Assembly (NCBI GenBank): GCA_009746045.1
Contig: RPFO01000175.1
Coordinates: 3,603,231 to 3,667,230 of the forward strand
Length of the DNA stretch: 64,000 nucleotides
Origin: Mesostigma viride
Lineage: Eukaryota > Streptophyta > Mesostigmatophyceae > Mesostigmatales > Mesostigmataceae
Direction of reading: 5' to 3'
Shown: one piece after another, positions 11,188 through 22,199 of the stretch
Position numbering within the stretch: position 1 is the stretch's first letter
How the letters are laid out: every line of letters starts with the position of its first letter
Notes under the pieces: generated by a model
Database searches by the model: none
Seen by the model: the letters and a program-made list of their open reading frames with translations, nothing else
Told to the model about the DNA's origin: nothing
Position numbers and translations under genes: made by a program

Positions 11188-11716
11188 AAGCGAGGAAGAG
11201 TGTCAGTGTCGAGTGTTGGTGGGGTGCCGGAACTGAGCTGATGGGTGATGACCATGGGGTAAAGCCTCATTGCCTTGCCGTGTCTAGCAATGACGGCGGA
11301 TCTCAGGGGGGGTTTCTAGGCGAAGTCCAATCGCCAGGGAAGGGGCTAGTGGTTCCTACACTAAACCGCCAGTGCATGGTAATTCCGTAACCAGGGGTTA
11401 AAGTGTGTCGTCCGCACCTGCGGTAGGGGGGTATTTGCATAATCAGGAAACCCAGCACCTGCCGGGTATGCACTGACCATAGCTTGTACCGTCCCACGAA
11501 CAGCACTTATGTTGTGTTCAGTATGTTATGTTCAGTTCAGTTTATTCCCACGCCGGTTCCCTAGCCTTGCCCGTACCGGCTTCGGAATAAACGGATGCCG
11601 GAACCGTATCCTTGTTCCAATTTTTAACAGGCAGGTACTACTTCTATACAGCCCGAACTAAGAGCTCTTTTGTAGAATGTTCTCACTGCCTATTTGCTTT
11701 AGCGACTTTGCGTTAA
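11188..11716. other. No gene seen; probable LINE 5' flank
   Basis: Between the LINE ORF1 start and LTR-S. Only short frames. It ends in TTAA (11713-11716), the target duplication of LTR-S. Confidence 0.5.
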
Positions 11717-12761
11717 TGTCACGTCCGTGATCATTTACGTCCGTGCACTCAAGAAGTTACGCGATTGCCGTAATCGGAATCGTTACGTCCGACGTTTGGT
11801 TGGTTCCGATTCAGTATAGGCCGCAGGCTTTGTTCCTTGGGCCGGTGTGGAGTGAGCGCCGCGCCGGAAAGACCTGAATTTCTAGAGTGACAGTCTTAGG
11901 TGACCTGACTTAGGTTCGGGCGCAAGACTTTGGGGCGCAAAGCCTTGGTGGCTTGCGCAATATTCCGGTGCGTGACATTTGGCAGTTATGAATCTTTTGT
12001 ATTGTCCAGACGGAATGATGTTCAGTCCATCTGACAAAGCTAGATACGCAGATCGTAGTGTGCGGTGTGCTGGCTCGCACGTGGCTGTCGAACAGACTTG
12101 CTCTGCATTTTGCTGGCAGTCTAACTGCACGTCAGGCGGCTTGCTGGCAAATGCGACAGCGCATGGATGCCGGGATTTTTGGAGGTATTTAGGAGCACAG
12201 CAGCGGCCATGGTGGTCGTTGTTCGCTCGTTACTCTCCCTCACAACTTGGTGTTGTCGTCAAGGGGTTTAATAGTGGAACAATCCGGAGCAGCCCCCGAG
12301 AGTGGTTGCAATGAGTAATTGTCATGAGATTGGTTGACGGAAGTGATAACTGTTTGGTTTCGTCAAGATGATGTGTGTATTGTGGGCGAGACTCGGGAAG
12401 GAACCCAGTCGTCGTTGGCCAGTGAGCCATAGCTGGGGTAAGCGGGATAGGTAGACAGGATAGGGGGCGCTAAAGGACACTGCCAGCCGTAAGCCAAGCG
12501 GAGCAGTGTGGCGTCACCCGAGGCCTGCTAGGTTATCAAGAACCGCTTAGCCTTATTTGGACAGTGACGCACAAGTACGACATTATACGACTAGACAACA
12601 CTTGTATTCTTGTCGATGTCTTTTGAAATTAAATGTGAATGGTTTGGTTGCTTTCCAAATATACAAAGCATCATGGTTTTATTCTACACCTGGCTGGCTA
12701 CGGAATTGCCTGTCATGAGGTCGGCGGCCAAGTATGTCCGTGACCTGCATCACACTGGATT
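11717..12761 (+). repeat. LTR-S 5' LTR (1045 bp)
   Basis: Almost identical to 13209-14253, with a handful of substitutions. Its short frames are also duplicated and are not considered coding. Confidence 0.92.
12186..12233 (+). promoter_or_regulatory. LTR-S predicted promoter and primer segment
   Basis: A TATTTA box (12186-12191) lies 27-32 nt upstream of GTTGTTCGCTCGTTAC (12218-12233), which is the exact complement of the bases following the LTR. In Tf1-like self-priming the RNA 5' end is the primer, so transcription would start at about 12218. The spacing to the TATA-like box fits. Confidence 0.55.
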
Positions 12762-12777
12762 GTAACGAGCGAACAAC
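12762..12777 (+). promoter_or_regulatory. LTR-S self-primer binding site
   Basis: GTAACGAGCGAACAAC starts at the first base after the 5' LTR and is perfectly complementary over 16 nt to 12218-12233 in the LTR. Pairing stops at both ends. It does not begin with TGG. Confidence 0.75.
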
Positions 12778-13112
12778 CCATGATGGGTTCAGTCCGGCCA
12801 GCCTGGGGTTCCTCCTGCTTCACCCAGGGAAGCACAAGGAAGAGGTTATTGCTTAGCCTTCAAAAGCATCTGAAGAGGTTAGGCTTCTCCCTGTAAAAAG
12901 CCATTGAAGAAGGGGTTATTGCTAAGCCTTTAAAAGCATGCATGTTAAGGTTGTTGCTGATCCTGGAAAAGCATCTTTGAGCAGCTGGATTTTTTTTTTC
13001 CTTTTTGCTGCTGCCTGGAATGACGCCCTCTTTGGGCTTCCTTCGGTTGTGTGAGCTGCCTTTCTTTCACTTTTTGCTCTCAAGTTGTTGTGAGCTAAAG
13101 AGTGGGGGGGGA

Positions 13113-13206
13113 GGTGGCATATCACACACATGATTACTGCTGATAGTGGATGCATTCAAGTAGCGGTAATGATCAGTCCAGGATATAATGGCACGCAAAC
13201 GCGACA
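13113..13206 (+). repeat. Repeat X (94 bp), inverted copy at 15735-15828
   Basis: GGTGGCATATCACACACATG... ending ACGCAAACGCGACA. The copy at 15735-15828 is a perfect or near-perfect inversion that abuts the Gypsy-G LTR. Confidence 0.9.
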
Positions 13207-13208
13207 GC

Positions 13209-14253
13209 TGTCACGTCCGTGATCATTTACGTCCGTGCACTCAAGAAGTTACGCGATTGCCGTAATCGGAATCGTTACGTCCGACGTTTGGTTGGTTCCG
13301 ATTCAGTATAGGCCGCAGGCTTTGTTCCTTGGGCCGGTGTGGAGTGAGCGCCGCGCCGGAAAGACCTGAATTTCTAGAGTGACAGTCTTAGGTGACCTGA
13401 CTTAGGTTCGGGCGCAAGACTTTGGGGCGCAAAGCCTTGGTGGCTTGCGCAATATTCCGGTGCGTGACATTTGGCAGTTATGAATCTTTTGTATTGTCCA
13501 GACGGAATGATGTTCAGTCCATCTGACAAAGCTAGATACGCAGATCGTAGTGTGCGGTGTGCTGGCTCGCACGTGGCTGTCGAACAGACTTGCTCTGCAT
13601 TTTGCTGGCAGTCTAACTGCACGTCAGGCGGCTTGCTGGCAAATGCGACAGCGCATGGATGCCGGGATTTTTGGAGGTATTTAGGAGCACAGCAGCGGCC
13701 ATGGTGGTCGTTGTTCGCTCGTTACTCTCCCTCACAACTTGGTGTTGTCGTCAAGGGGTTTAATAGTGGAACAATCCGGAGCAGCCCCCGAGAGTGGTTG
13801 CAATGAGTAATTGTCATGAGATTGGTTGACGGAAGTGATAACTGTTTGGTTTCGTCAAGATGATGTGTGTATTGTGGGCGAGACTCGGGAAGGAACCCGG
13901 TCGTCGTTGGCCAGTGAGCCATAGCTGGGGTAAGCGGGATAGGTAGACAGGATAGGGGGCGCTAAAGGACACTGCCAGCCGTAAGCCAAGCGGAGCAGTG
14001 TGGCGTCACCCGAGGCCTGCTAGGTTATCAAGAACCGCTTAGCCTTATTTGGACAGTGACGCACAAGTACGACATTATACGACTAGACAACACTTGTATT
14101 CTTGTCGATGTCTTTTGAAATTAAATGTGAATGGTTTGGTTGCTTTCCAAATATACAAAGCATCATGGTTTTATTCTACACCTGGCTGGCTACGGAATTG
14201 CATGTCATGAGGTCGGCGGCCAAGTATGTCCGTGACCTGCATCACACTGGATT
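13209..14253 (+). repeat. LTR-S 3' LTR (1045 bp)
   Basis: Direct repeat of 11717-12761, followed by the TTAA target duplication (14254-14257). Confidence 0.92.
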
Positions 14254-14256
14254 TTA

Positions 14257-14398
14257 AATCATGGGACAGGTCCTCGCCCACCCCACCGGGCATGCAGTTA
14301 AGGCAGGCACGTCAGCTCAGCTCATTTGGGTTTTACCAAAGCTGAGCATGGCCAGCCGCCATGGTGGCGCCGGAGATTGTGGTACGCAGACGCGACAG
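14257..14398 (+). repeat. Repeat Y (142 bp), inverted copy at 16984-17125
   Basis: AATCATGGGACAGGTCC... ending ACGCAGACGCGACAG. The inverted copy lies between the Gypsy-G pol stop and its 3' LTR. X and Y share their last 14 bases apart from one substitution. Confidence 0.9.
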
Positions 14399-15734
14399 GC
14401 TAACCTTCATGTCACTATAAGAAACTAAGCTTGGAGAACCACGAAGAAAACGATGGTAATAACGATCAGAAGGTAATTAATAGAAGTCTCAGCAGATGGG
14501 ATATTACATTGCAAAAAGCCAGGTTCTGGTTGTCGACAGCAAAGACTGGCACCATGCATGGGGAAAATGCCACGCACATCTTGCTAAATGTAAGAGGAGC
14601 ATTGCAAAAAAGTCATGTAAAGGGAGTAAGAAAGACGGAGCATGCATTCTAGCAAGGCCGCAGACAGATCAACGCGGACGACAATAGTATCGACTCTAGG
14701 AATGGGATGGTAGCAGCTGCTTACCACAGGCCGGTCTCGAGCAAGAGCCAGTCTCTGCCATTCGCGCATGGGCATCATGCCAGTTGGACGGCGTCCGGTC
14801 GGTCACCCGCAATACACGCGCAAAATTGAAGGGGAAACGGCAACATAGAAGCATACATGCATAAGATGCCGAGCGCAAAAAGGCCATGGTAATGAAAACA
14901 TTCAGAGAAAACACATGAATACCTCTGAGAAAGATGGCCAGCTTTACCCGCAACGAAATGGCCTACGCATGAGCACTGACGGCCGGCATGCTAACTGTAA
15001 AGACGTCAAACCATACGACGAAACTGCGCTGACCTTAGTGGTTGAAGTCCTTGGCAGGCTCCAGAGGTCCTGATCGTGCAAGCGTAAACAACTGCATGAT
15101 ATATACCACAGGCGGCTATCTTCAAGGCCATACCTAGTGTACTGTGCACCTACCGACATCCATACTGATACGCCGCGTTTGCTACAGAAATCACCGCATT
15201 TAGCGGACCTGCAGCGCTTGTTATTCGGTGGTTGCATTCATTGGTTACGTATGGAAATCGGTTGCCCCATCGCTCGAGCTAGCGTGTATGTGCCCTCACT
15301 GCCCGCTAGCCCCAGCACTGACTGTTAAGCATGGACTTGACTGCGAACAACGGCTACGTCAAACGCGTTTTTTTGAATTTTGCGCAAAAAAAAAGATTGC
15401 GACTAGGTCACATCCGTAGCCAGCGGCAGGCGGAATGTCTCGAGTGATTCCAGCCAAGCGATCTTCCGTATTGTCATGACATCTTACCTTTCCACTGGTT
15501 ACTACTCGTCTCAAAGCCTTTTAGAACGGTCGGAGCCGCAAACTGCCGATAAATTTACAGGTACAGTAACTAGTATTCACCAATGAAAGCCACAGGCATT
15601 TCAAAAATTGCCGTCCTGCCAGACCCTAGAAAACGCTTGGTCCTGCCTTTGCCGGACAACCATTGGAGCAGGTTATAAAGTGCGACAACGATTTCTGATT
15701 GTTGGCTGACAGACTGACAGCCGACAATTATTAA
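14399..15734. other. No gene seen
   Basis: 1.3 kb of unique sequence between repeat Y and the inverted repeat X. Longest frame is under 100 codons, with no recognised motif. Confidence 0.6.
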
Positions 15735-15828
15735 TGTCGCGTTTGCGTGCCATTATATCCTGGACTGATCATTACCGCTACTTGAATGCATCCACTATCA
15801 GCAGTAATCATGTGTGTGATATGCCACC

Positions 15829-16982
15829 TAACGAGAGGAGGGCTCTCAGCCGAGGACAAGGATCTGTCCCTCGTGCCTGATGACCACCTTATTGCCTCCC
15901 CTGCTACAGAATAATGCTTTCACAACACACACTTTGCACAGTCTGATGATGAAGCCGCACATGCGGAATTTATTGAGAAAGTTAATACAATTACAACACG
16001 TTGATAGTCTCAATATCGATGCACTCCATGCTCACGAGCCCGCAGTTAGGCAGCGCTCCATGACATGCTACCGGCCTTGCTCCCAAGGAAAGGGAGAAAC
16101 ACGAAGGCCACTAACGAGAGACTCGAAGAGACTACACGCTACGTGAGAGTCCTCTTCGACTATGAACCAAACCATTCGTCATGCCACACGCATGACACAC
16201 GCCACACTTGTCAGTCCAGCCAGGAATGCCAAAACTATCTTGCTGCCTGAACCATGCAAACAGAAACCGCATTCCAGTTGCCGTCCTGGCTTACTACCAC
16301 ACATGCCAACAAAAACAGGAAGGCATCCCGACAAATCTAAATTGCTACCCTGTTGCCGATCTCATCTCCTAGAGGCTCCGGCATTTCTGTCCCTGGGAAT
16401 GTCCGGCATTTAGTCACGACCACCAAGGTCGAAGCATAATATCCTTCAAACAATCTGCACGCTCACACCTTGCGTGTGAGTGGCCCAGCAAACATTGCTT
16501 CTAATCTTTCCTTTCTAGAAAAATCCCTTTGTAGGGCTGCCAGCGATTTCGCATTCATTCCAGCGATCTGGCTCCGCACCGCAAATTGTCCTTTTCCATT
16601 TTCTGTCCAGTCCTCATAACGTTGACCCGCTATTCTACACCACAAAGACACCTGGCCTGTCAATAGCCTCGGCGCTGTTGAAGTCCAGCAGTCCAGCTCC
16701 AGCTCCAGCTCCAGCTCCAGCTGTCCACTAACTCGCGTATGATCCTCTCGACGCTGTGCACTTGTGCTGCCGTCCGCTCAAGTACGTCTGTGCTGCGCGC
16801 CCAGCCGTGCCTGGCCCGGCGCGCGCGCACGTGCACTTTCGTCCGCTCTTATGCTGTAAGTGCTAGTGTCCCCCCCCCGGTCACTAGCCTTTGTCGAAAA
16901 TGCGCAGAAAACAAATTCCTTGCGCACGTCACCGGTCTTGTGCATAGTGGGCGCCCGGATGACACAGCTCGCGCCCGTGACA
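15829..16982 (-). repeat. Gypsy-G 3' LTR (1154 bp)
   Basis: Matches 28407-29569 with few substitutions and one 9-bp difference inside a CTCCAG/GTCCAG short repeat (near 16685-16722). On the sense strand it runs from TGTCACGGGC to CTCTCGTTA. Confidence 0.92.
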
Positions 16983-17152
16983 GCTGTCGCGTCTGCGTAC
17001 CACAATCTCCGGCGCCACCATGGCGGCTGGCCATGCTCAGCTTTGGTAAAACCCAAATGAGCTGAGCTGACGTGCCTGCCTTAACTGCATGCCCGGTGGG
17101 GTGGGCGAGGACCTGTCCCATGATTCCCCCCCTCGCTGGCTCTCATGGCTCC

Positions 17153-20100
17153 TCACATGGCCAGCGACCGTGCCAACACCACAGCAGCTAAGGAAATGGT
17201 GACGCTACTGGTTGCGAAACGGGCAGCGACACAAACTGGGCAAAACCACTGGCCCGCTGGCACGGTGGTGAGCGCTGGCTGCAAGCAGTGCATGTGCCAC
17301 CCACAATTACAGTGATCACACAGCAACATGGTATCCCCCTGGTCTACGCGATGGCAAACCTGACACTGTGCGTCCTTGACCCGCCGGGCCGTGTGCGGGG
17401 CGAGGTCAGGCAATAAGTTGGGCAACGAACACGGACTGAGGTTGCTTACGTTATCGGTGGTGCGACTGCCGTCGACGCCCTCCAAAATGGCGACCCCAGA
17501 TGGCTTGATGGCGACGATCCGCAAGATGGTCGGCCCCGCAGTCACGTCAAGAGTGTCGGTCAGCTGCGTGCGGAGAAATACGAACTGCCCCGGACGAAAA
17601 TGCAGCTGACGGGCCATGTAAGCGCCCCCCCGGCGCTGAGCGTAGCGCAGGGTATCTCGGTGCTGGGCGATGAACAAGTTGTTCATGGCAATGGGCATAA
17701 CCTTGCGGAAAGTAGCCGCCCGTGCGGTCACCTCAGCCAGAAACTGACTGGCGTTGTCAAACGCCATAGGGGTGGGGTGTGCACTCTGCGCCTCCGTGGG
17801 GAGCAAGGGTGCGCGCCCAAACAACAGGAAATACGGGGAGAAACAGGCGAGCGACTCCTGGGGTGACATTCGGTAACCCATGGCTATCCACGCCAGTTCA
17901 CGATCCCACGTAGTGAATGATGCTGACTGCAGGCTCCACTTGCGCAAAGCCTGCTTGACAGTCTGCACCAATCTCTCAGCCAAACCATTGGCCTGAGGAT
18001 GCTCCCGAGAAGTGCGACGGTGATCAATGAGACATGCATCCAACAATTCCTGAAATTCCCCCCGAAACTCCCCGCCCTGGTCGGTGACCACCTCCGCGGG
18101 GGCGCCAAACCTGGCGATGATGTCGGCGAAGCGCTTGGCGGTGGTGGCGGCCTGCTTGTCAGCAATGGGGATGAGCTCGACCCACTTGCTAAAACTTTCG
18201 ACACACACCATGACATACTTGTGGCCATCTGCACTTTCATCAAAGGGCCCACACAGGTCTACGTGCCAGCGGTAGAAGAGCCCTCTGATGGGTAGGCTCA
18301 TCAATTCTTTCGCATCGTGGTCCACATTGAACCGGGCCTTCACCCGGGCACACTGCGTGCAGCGAGCGACGACCTGCGCGACTGTGGCACGCATGCCGTT
18401 CCACCAATAAGAGGCGCGCACTAGCGCCAAAGTGCGGTTACCACCCAGGTGGCCATACCGCTCATGGGCTTGCTGGACGATGGCGACCCGCTTGTGAGGC
18501 GGCGGCACCACCACTTTGCGCTTGCCGATCATTTTGTGGAGGACCCCGGCATCCCACGAGTATGTGACCGCCCTATGTTGCACCCTATTCAACTCAGCGT
18601 CACGCTGGGCTGAGGACCAATCAACCGGGGTGGGGGTGAGAGCTATCCCTTGGACCTGCTCCAACACACGCCCATCGAGCCACACATCACCCATGTTGCA
18701 TTCCACTGTGAGATGGCCAACCAACACCACCTGGAGTGCTAGGTATCGTGCCAAGGTATTGTCAATGTCAAAGGACGGAGAATTACCTTCCTCCAACGCG
18801 AGGAGGCCAGCGGCAGGGGTGAAGGGAGAAGGGTGAACTGCATTGCAGCTTGCCGCAAAGTCTGCGACTGTATACTCGACTGCGCGCCAGTCTGCCTCGG
18901 CGTCGGCGTCAGCGAAGCCTGCAGCATTAACAAAAACCACAGACCCAGGCGAGCTCTGCAATGAGGCCCGTCCCACCAGCGCTGTTGGGATGCACGGTCG
19001 ATGCTTATCACGCACAGCCCCCCCAGCTGCCGTGACCTCCCCCATCCGGACCTCCACCACCGCGTCGTGCGAGCCAGCCTCGACCCGGTTGACCGTCGAG
19101 ACACGCACTGCCCCAGTGTCCGAGCTGTAGCTGCTCACCGGGATGCTTGCTTGGCGCATGGCGTCACCGTCTCTGTCAACGATGTACACCGCGCGGCCTT
19201 CCCACATGCGTACCTCGAGCCGCATGGGAAACATGACCTCCATGCCGACCAGCACGTCATACGATGACTGCTCGGTCACAAGGGCATTCACAGGGATGCA
19301 GGCCATGTCGGATGGCCTGAGCGGGTTGAGGATGACCATTACCTGGACCGCAGTCATGGCAAAGGGTTTAGCGGCAGGGCCCTGCCAGCCCGCCACGGAC
19401 ACATGACTGTCCCGCAGCCCGCCATTCTCCCTGGTTAGGTTGAGCAACTGGGCCAGCCGAGCACTGATAACGAGTGGCTGGGCCCCGCTGTCCAGTTTCA
19501 CGACCAATTCATGGTCAGTACTGTAGACCACGTTGCTCAGGGGCTCCCCGTGCCCCTGCGCCTGAAACGCCATTGCTGGCTCGCCATCCGGATATGAGGT
19601 GACAGTGGGTGCCCTAGGCACTACGCACGCCCGCTGCGCGGTGTCCAAGACACCATGAGCGACATGACCCACGATTACCGAAGCCGATGCAGGGCGATGC
19701 CCGACAAATGTGGCTGTCTCAGCGTTGTGCAACCTACGGGCGTCCATTGTGTCAGCGTACCGCTGTACCTCTGACGCATGCGACCCGAGCACCTCCACGG
19801 CCCGCTGACCGAACCACTCGACCACTTGCCGGGGAGTGTATGCCGGCGTGTCCACGACCGACGGCATAGGGTATAATGGTAACAACCTGCGCCGCTGCTC
19901 TGCCCCAGCAGGATTGTCGTGTTCCAGGGTGGAGCCGGTCCGAGCGGGAGCCATGCGAAAGGACTGAGGCAACTGCCCCACAGTCTCACTTGGCTGCCCC
20001 ACCTGAAACGACGGTGGTGCACGTGCTTGCTTCCCTCGCGCGCCAACTGCGTGGATGTCCAACGCCATCACGTCGGCTGGCCGCCAGAAGTCCTCGTCCC

Positions 20101-20359
20101 TGTATTGAACCTGCGATCCCCCATCCTCCCTTTCACTTCCCCCCGCCTCGCCCGTCGGCTGAATGATGACCACCCCCGCGTCCACCTTCTTGTCCTCCAC
20201 GTCCGCAAAGTGCACCCCCGGCGCTGGGCACTGCCCCGCCAGATGGGTTCGGACCGTTGCTGGGTGTGACTTCTTACACACCTTGGGACAATCACGTTTG
20301 ATGTGTCCATCCTGACCGCACAGGAAGCAGCCCGATTTGCGCGCATCCGTCCTACCCGT
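17153..20359 (-). CDS. Gypsy-G Pol: zinc knuckle, protease, integrase, PHD finger; no RT
   Basis: The open frame follows an in-frame UAG that ends gag. A CCHC knuckle (CFLCGQDGHIKRDC) is at about 20300-20340. Numbering from the Cys-rich MCKKSH at 20281: protease-like DSGA at 264-267 with YDVLVGMEV at about 341-349; integrase zinc finger H606, H611, C641, C644; integrase core D675 (WHVDLCG), D734 (TDQGGEF), E769 (NGLAER), a D-x34-E spacing; and a C-terminal PHD finger with C973, C976, C988, C991, H996, C999, C1014, C1017. Between protease and integrase, where about 550 residues of RT-RNase H should be, there are only about 200 unrelated residues, yet the frame stays open. PHD fingers read histone H3 tails, so a chromatin-targeting role is inferred. 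Confidence 0.88.
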   Translation of the reverse strand, partial: TGRTDARKSGCFLCGQDGHIKRDCPKVCKKSHPATVRTHLAGQCPAPGVHFADVEDKKVDAGVVIIQPTGEAGGSEREDGGSQVQYRDEDFWRPADVMALDIHAVGARGKQARAPPSFQVGQPSETVGQLPQSFRMAPARTGSTLEHDNPAGAEQRRRLLPLYPMPSVVDTPAYTPRQVVEWFGQRAVEVLGSHASEVQRYADTMDARRLHNAETATFVGHRPASASVIVGHVAHGVLDTAQRACVVPRAPTVTSYPDGEPAMAFQAQGHGEPLSNVVYSTDHELVVKLDSGAQPLVISARLAQLLNLTRENGGLRDSHVSVAGWQGPAAKPFAMTAVQVMVILNPLRPSDMACIPVNALVTEQSSYDVLVGMEVMFPMRLEVRMWEGRAVYIVDRDGDAMRQASIPVSSYSSDTGAVRVSTVNRVEAGSHDAVVEVRMGEVTAAGGAVRDKHRPCIPTALVGRASLQSSPGSVVFVNAAGFADADAEADWRAVEYTVADFAASCNAVHPSPFTPAAGLLALEEGNSPSFDIDNTLARYLALQVVLVGHLTVECNMGDVWLDGRVLEQVQGIALTPTPVDWSSAQRDAELNRVQHRAVTYSWDAGVLHKMIGKRKVVVPPPHKRVAIVQQAHERYGHLGGNRTLALVRASYWWNGMRATVAQVVARCTQCARVKARFNVDHDAKELMSLPIRGLFYRWHVDLCGPFDESADGHKYVMVCVESFSKWVELIPIADKQAATTAKRFADIIARFGAPAEVVTDQGGEFRGEFQELLDACLIDHRRTSREHPQANGLAERLVQTVKQALRKWSLQSASFTTWDRELAWIAMGYRMSPQESLACFSPYFLLFGRAPLLPTEAQSAHPTPMAFDNASQFLAEVTARAATFRKVMPIAMNNLFIAQHRDTLRYAQRRGGAYMARQLHFRPGQFVFLRTQLTDTLDVTAGPTILRIVAIKPSGVAILEGVDGSRTTDNVSNLSPCSLPNLLPDLAPHTARRVKDAQCQVCHRVDQGDTMLLCDHCNCGWHMHCLQPALTTVPAGQWFCPVCVAARFATSSVTISLAAVVLARSLAM

Positions 20360-21854
20360 CTATGAGGACGTGCCCCCCCCAGCTCGCGTCGGGGCGGCAG
20401 CGTCCTTGTTGCCGCCAGCGGCGTTACCCTGGGTTGCATCATGCGATGAGGCGTTGCGAGACCCCCCTTGGTTCCTGCTAGCACCGTGGCCGCCTTGCGG
20501 GTGCGCTTGTCTTGTGGCAGACGACTCACCCGACTTGGCCTTGGTCAGCGCGTCGACCTTGGCCTGCAGCTCGGCCACCACCGTGCTTACCGAGATCCGG
20601 CCTTGCGCGTGTCGTCGCATCATGGCCCTGACCTCAATGCACAGTGACCGCAATCGCCACGGCTGGCCGTTTGGCGGCGTGGGCAGCTCCATCTCCTTGG
20701 AGCCTAGCGCTTGCAGCCATTTCTGACACGCCAGCTTTTCGGACCAGTCCTCCACTTCGCCGGCGAACTCCATGAGGCGCTCGTAAGATTGCTCCGGGGT
20801 TTCACCCTCGGCTATCTTGAAACTGCGCCACTCACGCTCTGCCTTGATGGTCTCCACCGGGTATTCCTGGCGAAGGAGGTCCCACAGTTCCTCGGCAGGG
20901 TCGACACCATACATGATGTTGTCATAGTCGGGCTGGCCACGCCCGTCGAAGCCGAACCACACGTCCGTGTGACGCGTGTACAGCGAGACCTCTCTCCACT
21001 GCTCCACCAGCCTAGCCACTCGCCTCAGCGTAAGGCCGTGAAAGAAGAAATGCATGTTGTTCATCACAAACTCATGCATTACAGCGCCTTGCGTAGTCAT
21101 GTATTGCAGATCAATCCATGACTTGTACGCGTTGTAGGCCTGCGCCAGCGTGGCCAGATTGCCGGTTGTGGAGAACTTCTCGCGCATGTCCACCCGTGGT
21201 AGGGTGGGCATCTTCGCGCCTTCAGGTATGAGGCGCACCCTTTGCGGGTACTGCACCCCATCGGCATCCTCCGGCGGTCGCTGAGCTGCGCGTCCCTGCG
21301 CCAGCGTGCTTGGGCATGCTGCCTCCCGTACTCGGAAAGCCAGCGGCGTGGTTATGTCCTCCATGGGCGGAATGCGCCCGATTGGCACACTTGACCACCG
21401 TGCAGTCGACCCGCCGGTCAGCGCCCCACCGCCTCGCCCAAACGGAATTGAGACCCCGCCTGGCAGCATGCGTCCTGGTGCACCCCTGCGTGGGTCCATC
21501 GCGCGCGTCAGCCCTGCCCCGTTCTCCTCGTGCAATCCGTCTCGCGCTTGATCGAAAGGCAGGCGCCTGGGCGCCAGCGTATACTCGCCCCGTGGCTGTC
21601 CATACGCCTCACCAAGCAAGTCGTGCTGGGTTAGCGACCCAGCCAAAACCCCCGGTTCCATCGGAGCCCTTCCCGCCGCATTACCTGAGGTTGGCGGCTG
21701 GTCCCGCTCCCTCGGCTCCGCGGCAACACCACTTGGGCCCGGCATCGTTGCCTGCCCGTCCCATGGTGTGGACTGCAGATGATGACCCTCTACGGCCACC
21801 AATCTGTCGGTCACTTCCCGCATCTGCAGCGCCAGTTGCTGCTGCAACTGTTGC
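20360..21854 (-). CDS. Gypsy-G Gag, C-terminal part
   Basis: This part continues in frame from 28004-28194 once Copia-A1 and one GTTGC duplication are removed, giving a Gag of about 561 residues. It has a Gln-rich coiled segment at the junction, a Pro/Arg/Gly linker, then a helical capsid-like region (MREKFSTTGNLATLAQAYNAYKSW ... WRSFKIAEGETPEQSYERLMEFAG). The final 60 residues are Ser/Gly/Ala-rich. It ends at UAG (20360-20362) and pol follows in the same frame. Confidence 0.82.
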
Positions 21855-22199
21855 AGTTAAAGCCCGACCGGCTCAGCTATGGCGGTCGGTCACGTTGAGC
21901 TTGGGATAAGGTGAACACAGAGAACTACCGTCGGAGCTGGCCCACCACTGGTTTATGTCTTAGCCAGCAAACCCTATCCGGTTAGCCGTAACCGTGGGAC
22001 AAGCTAGCCGTCCGTACTGACCCGGATAAGGCCCCGGACTGGGGCCTAGGTGGCGCCGGCCCTAGGCGCCGCCCTTAGACCGGTCGCCCGCGTCGGACCG
22101 CCGGATTATAGCCGGCGGCTTAGCGGACGCTAGCGGGAGGCGTGCGGACGGACATGGGGAACTTAGAGCCAGATCCTAGGGCTCTAGAGTTACTCAACT
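21855..22199 (-). repeat. Copia-A1 3' LTR
   Basis: GC-rich and full of short palindromes (for example CCGCCGG-ATTATAG-CCGGCGG near 22098). Four copies of this LTR occur in the window. Confidence 0.93.

Larger units (their letters stand above)
12762..13208 (+). other. LTR-S internal domain, non-coding
   Basis: Contains three degenerate units of about 60-75 bp (12845-12975; core GGTTATTGCTTAGCCTTCAAAAGCAT), a T-rich run, a purine tract AGTGGGGGGGGAGG (13101-13114) and the 94-bp repeat X (13113-13206). Confidence 0.7.
11717..14253 (+). mobile_element. LTR-S: short non-coding LTR retrotransposon
   Basis: Two 1045-bp direct repeats (offset 1492) enclose only 447 bp and no coding frame. TTAA occurs on both outer sides (11713-11716, 14254-14257). 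The exact LTR end is set independently by a 16-nt self-complementary primer site that starts on the next base. LTRs begin TGTCACGTCC and end ACACTGGATT, so they lack the usual CA end. With no gag or pol the element must have been mobilised in trans. Confidence 0.85.

Noticed and set aside
11882..12430. Duplicated short frames inside the LTR-S LTRs (also 13374-13922)
   Set aside because: Identical because the LTRs are duplicated; no start context, domain or codon bias.
14254..15828. Inversion between LTR-S and Gypsy-G as the explanation of X/Y
   Set aside because: Undoing such an inversion destroys the TTAA duplication of LTR-S and the GCCAC similarity of Gypsy-G, so the present order appears original.
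15880..16413. Duplicated frames in the Gypsy-G LTRs (also 28458-28991)
   Set aside because: LTR sequence in antisense; no conserved domain.
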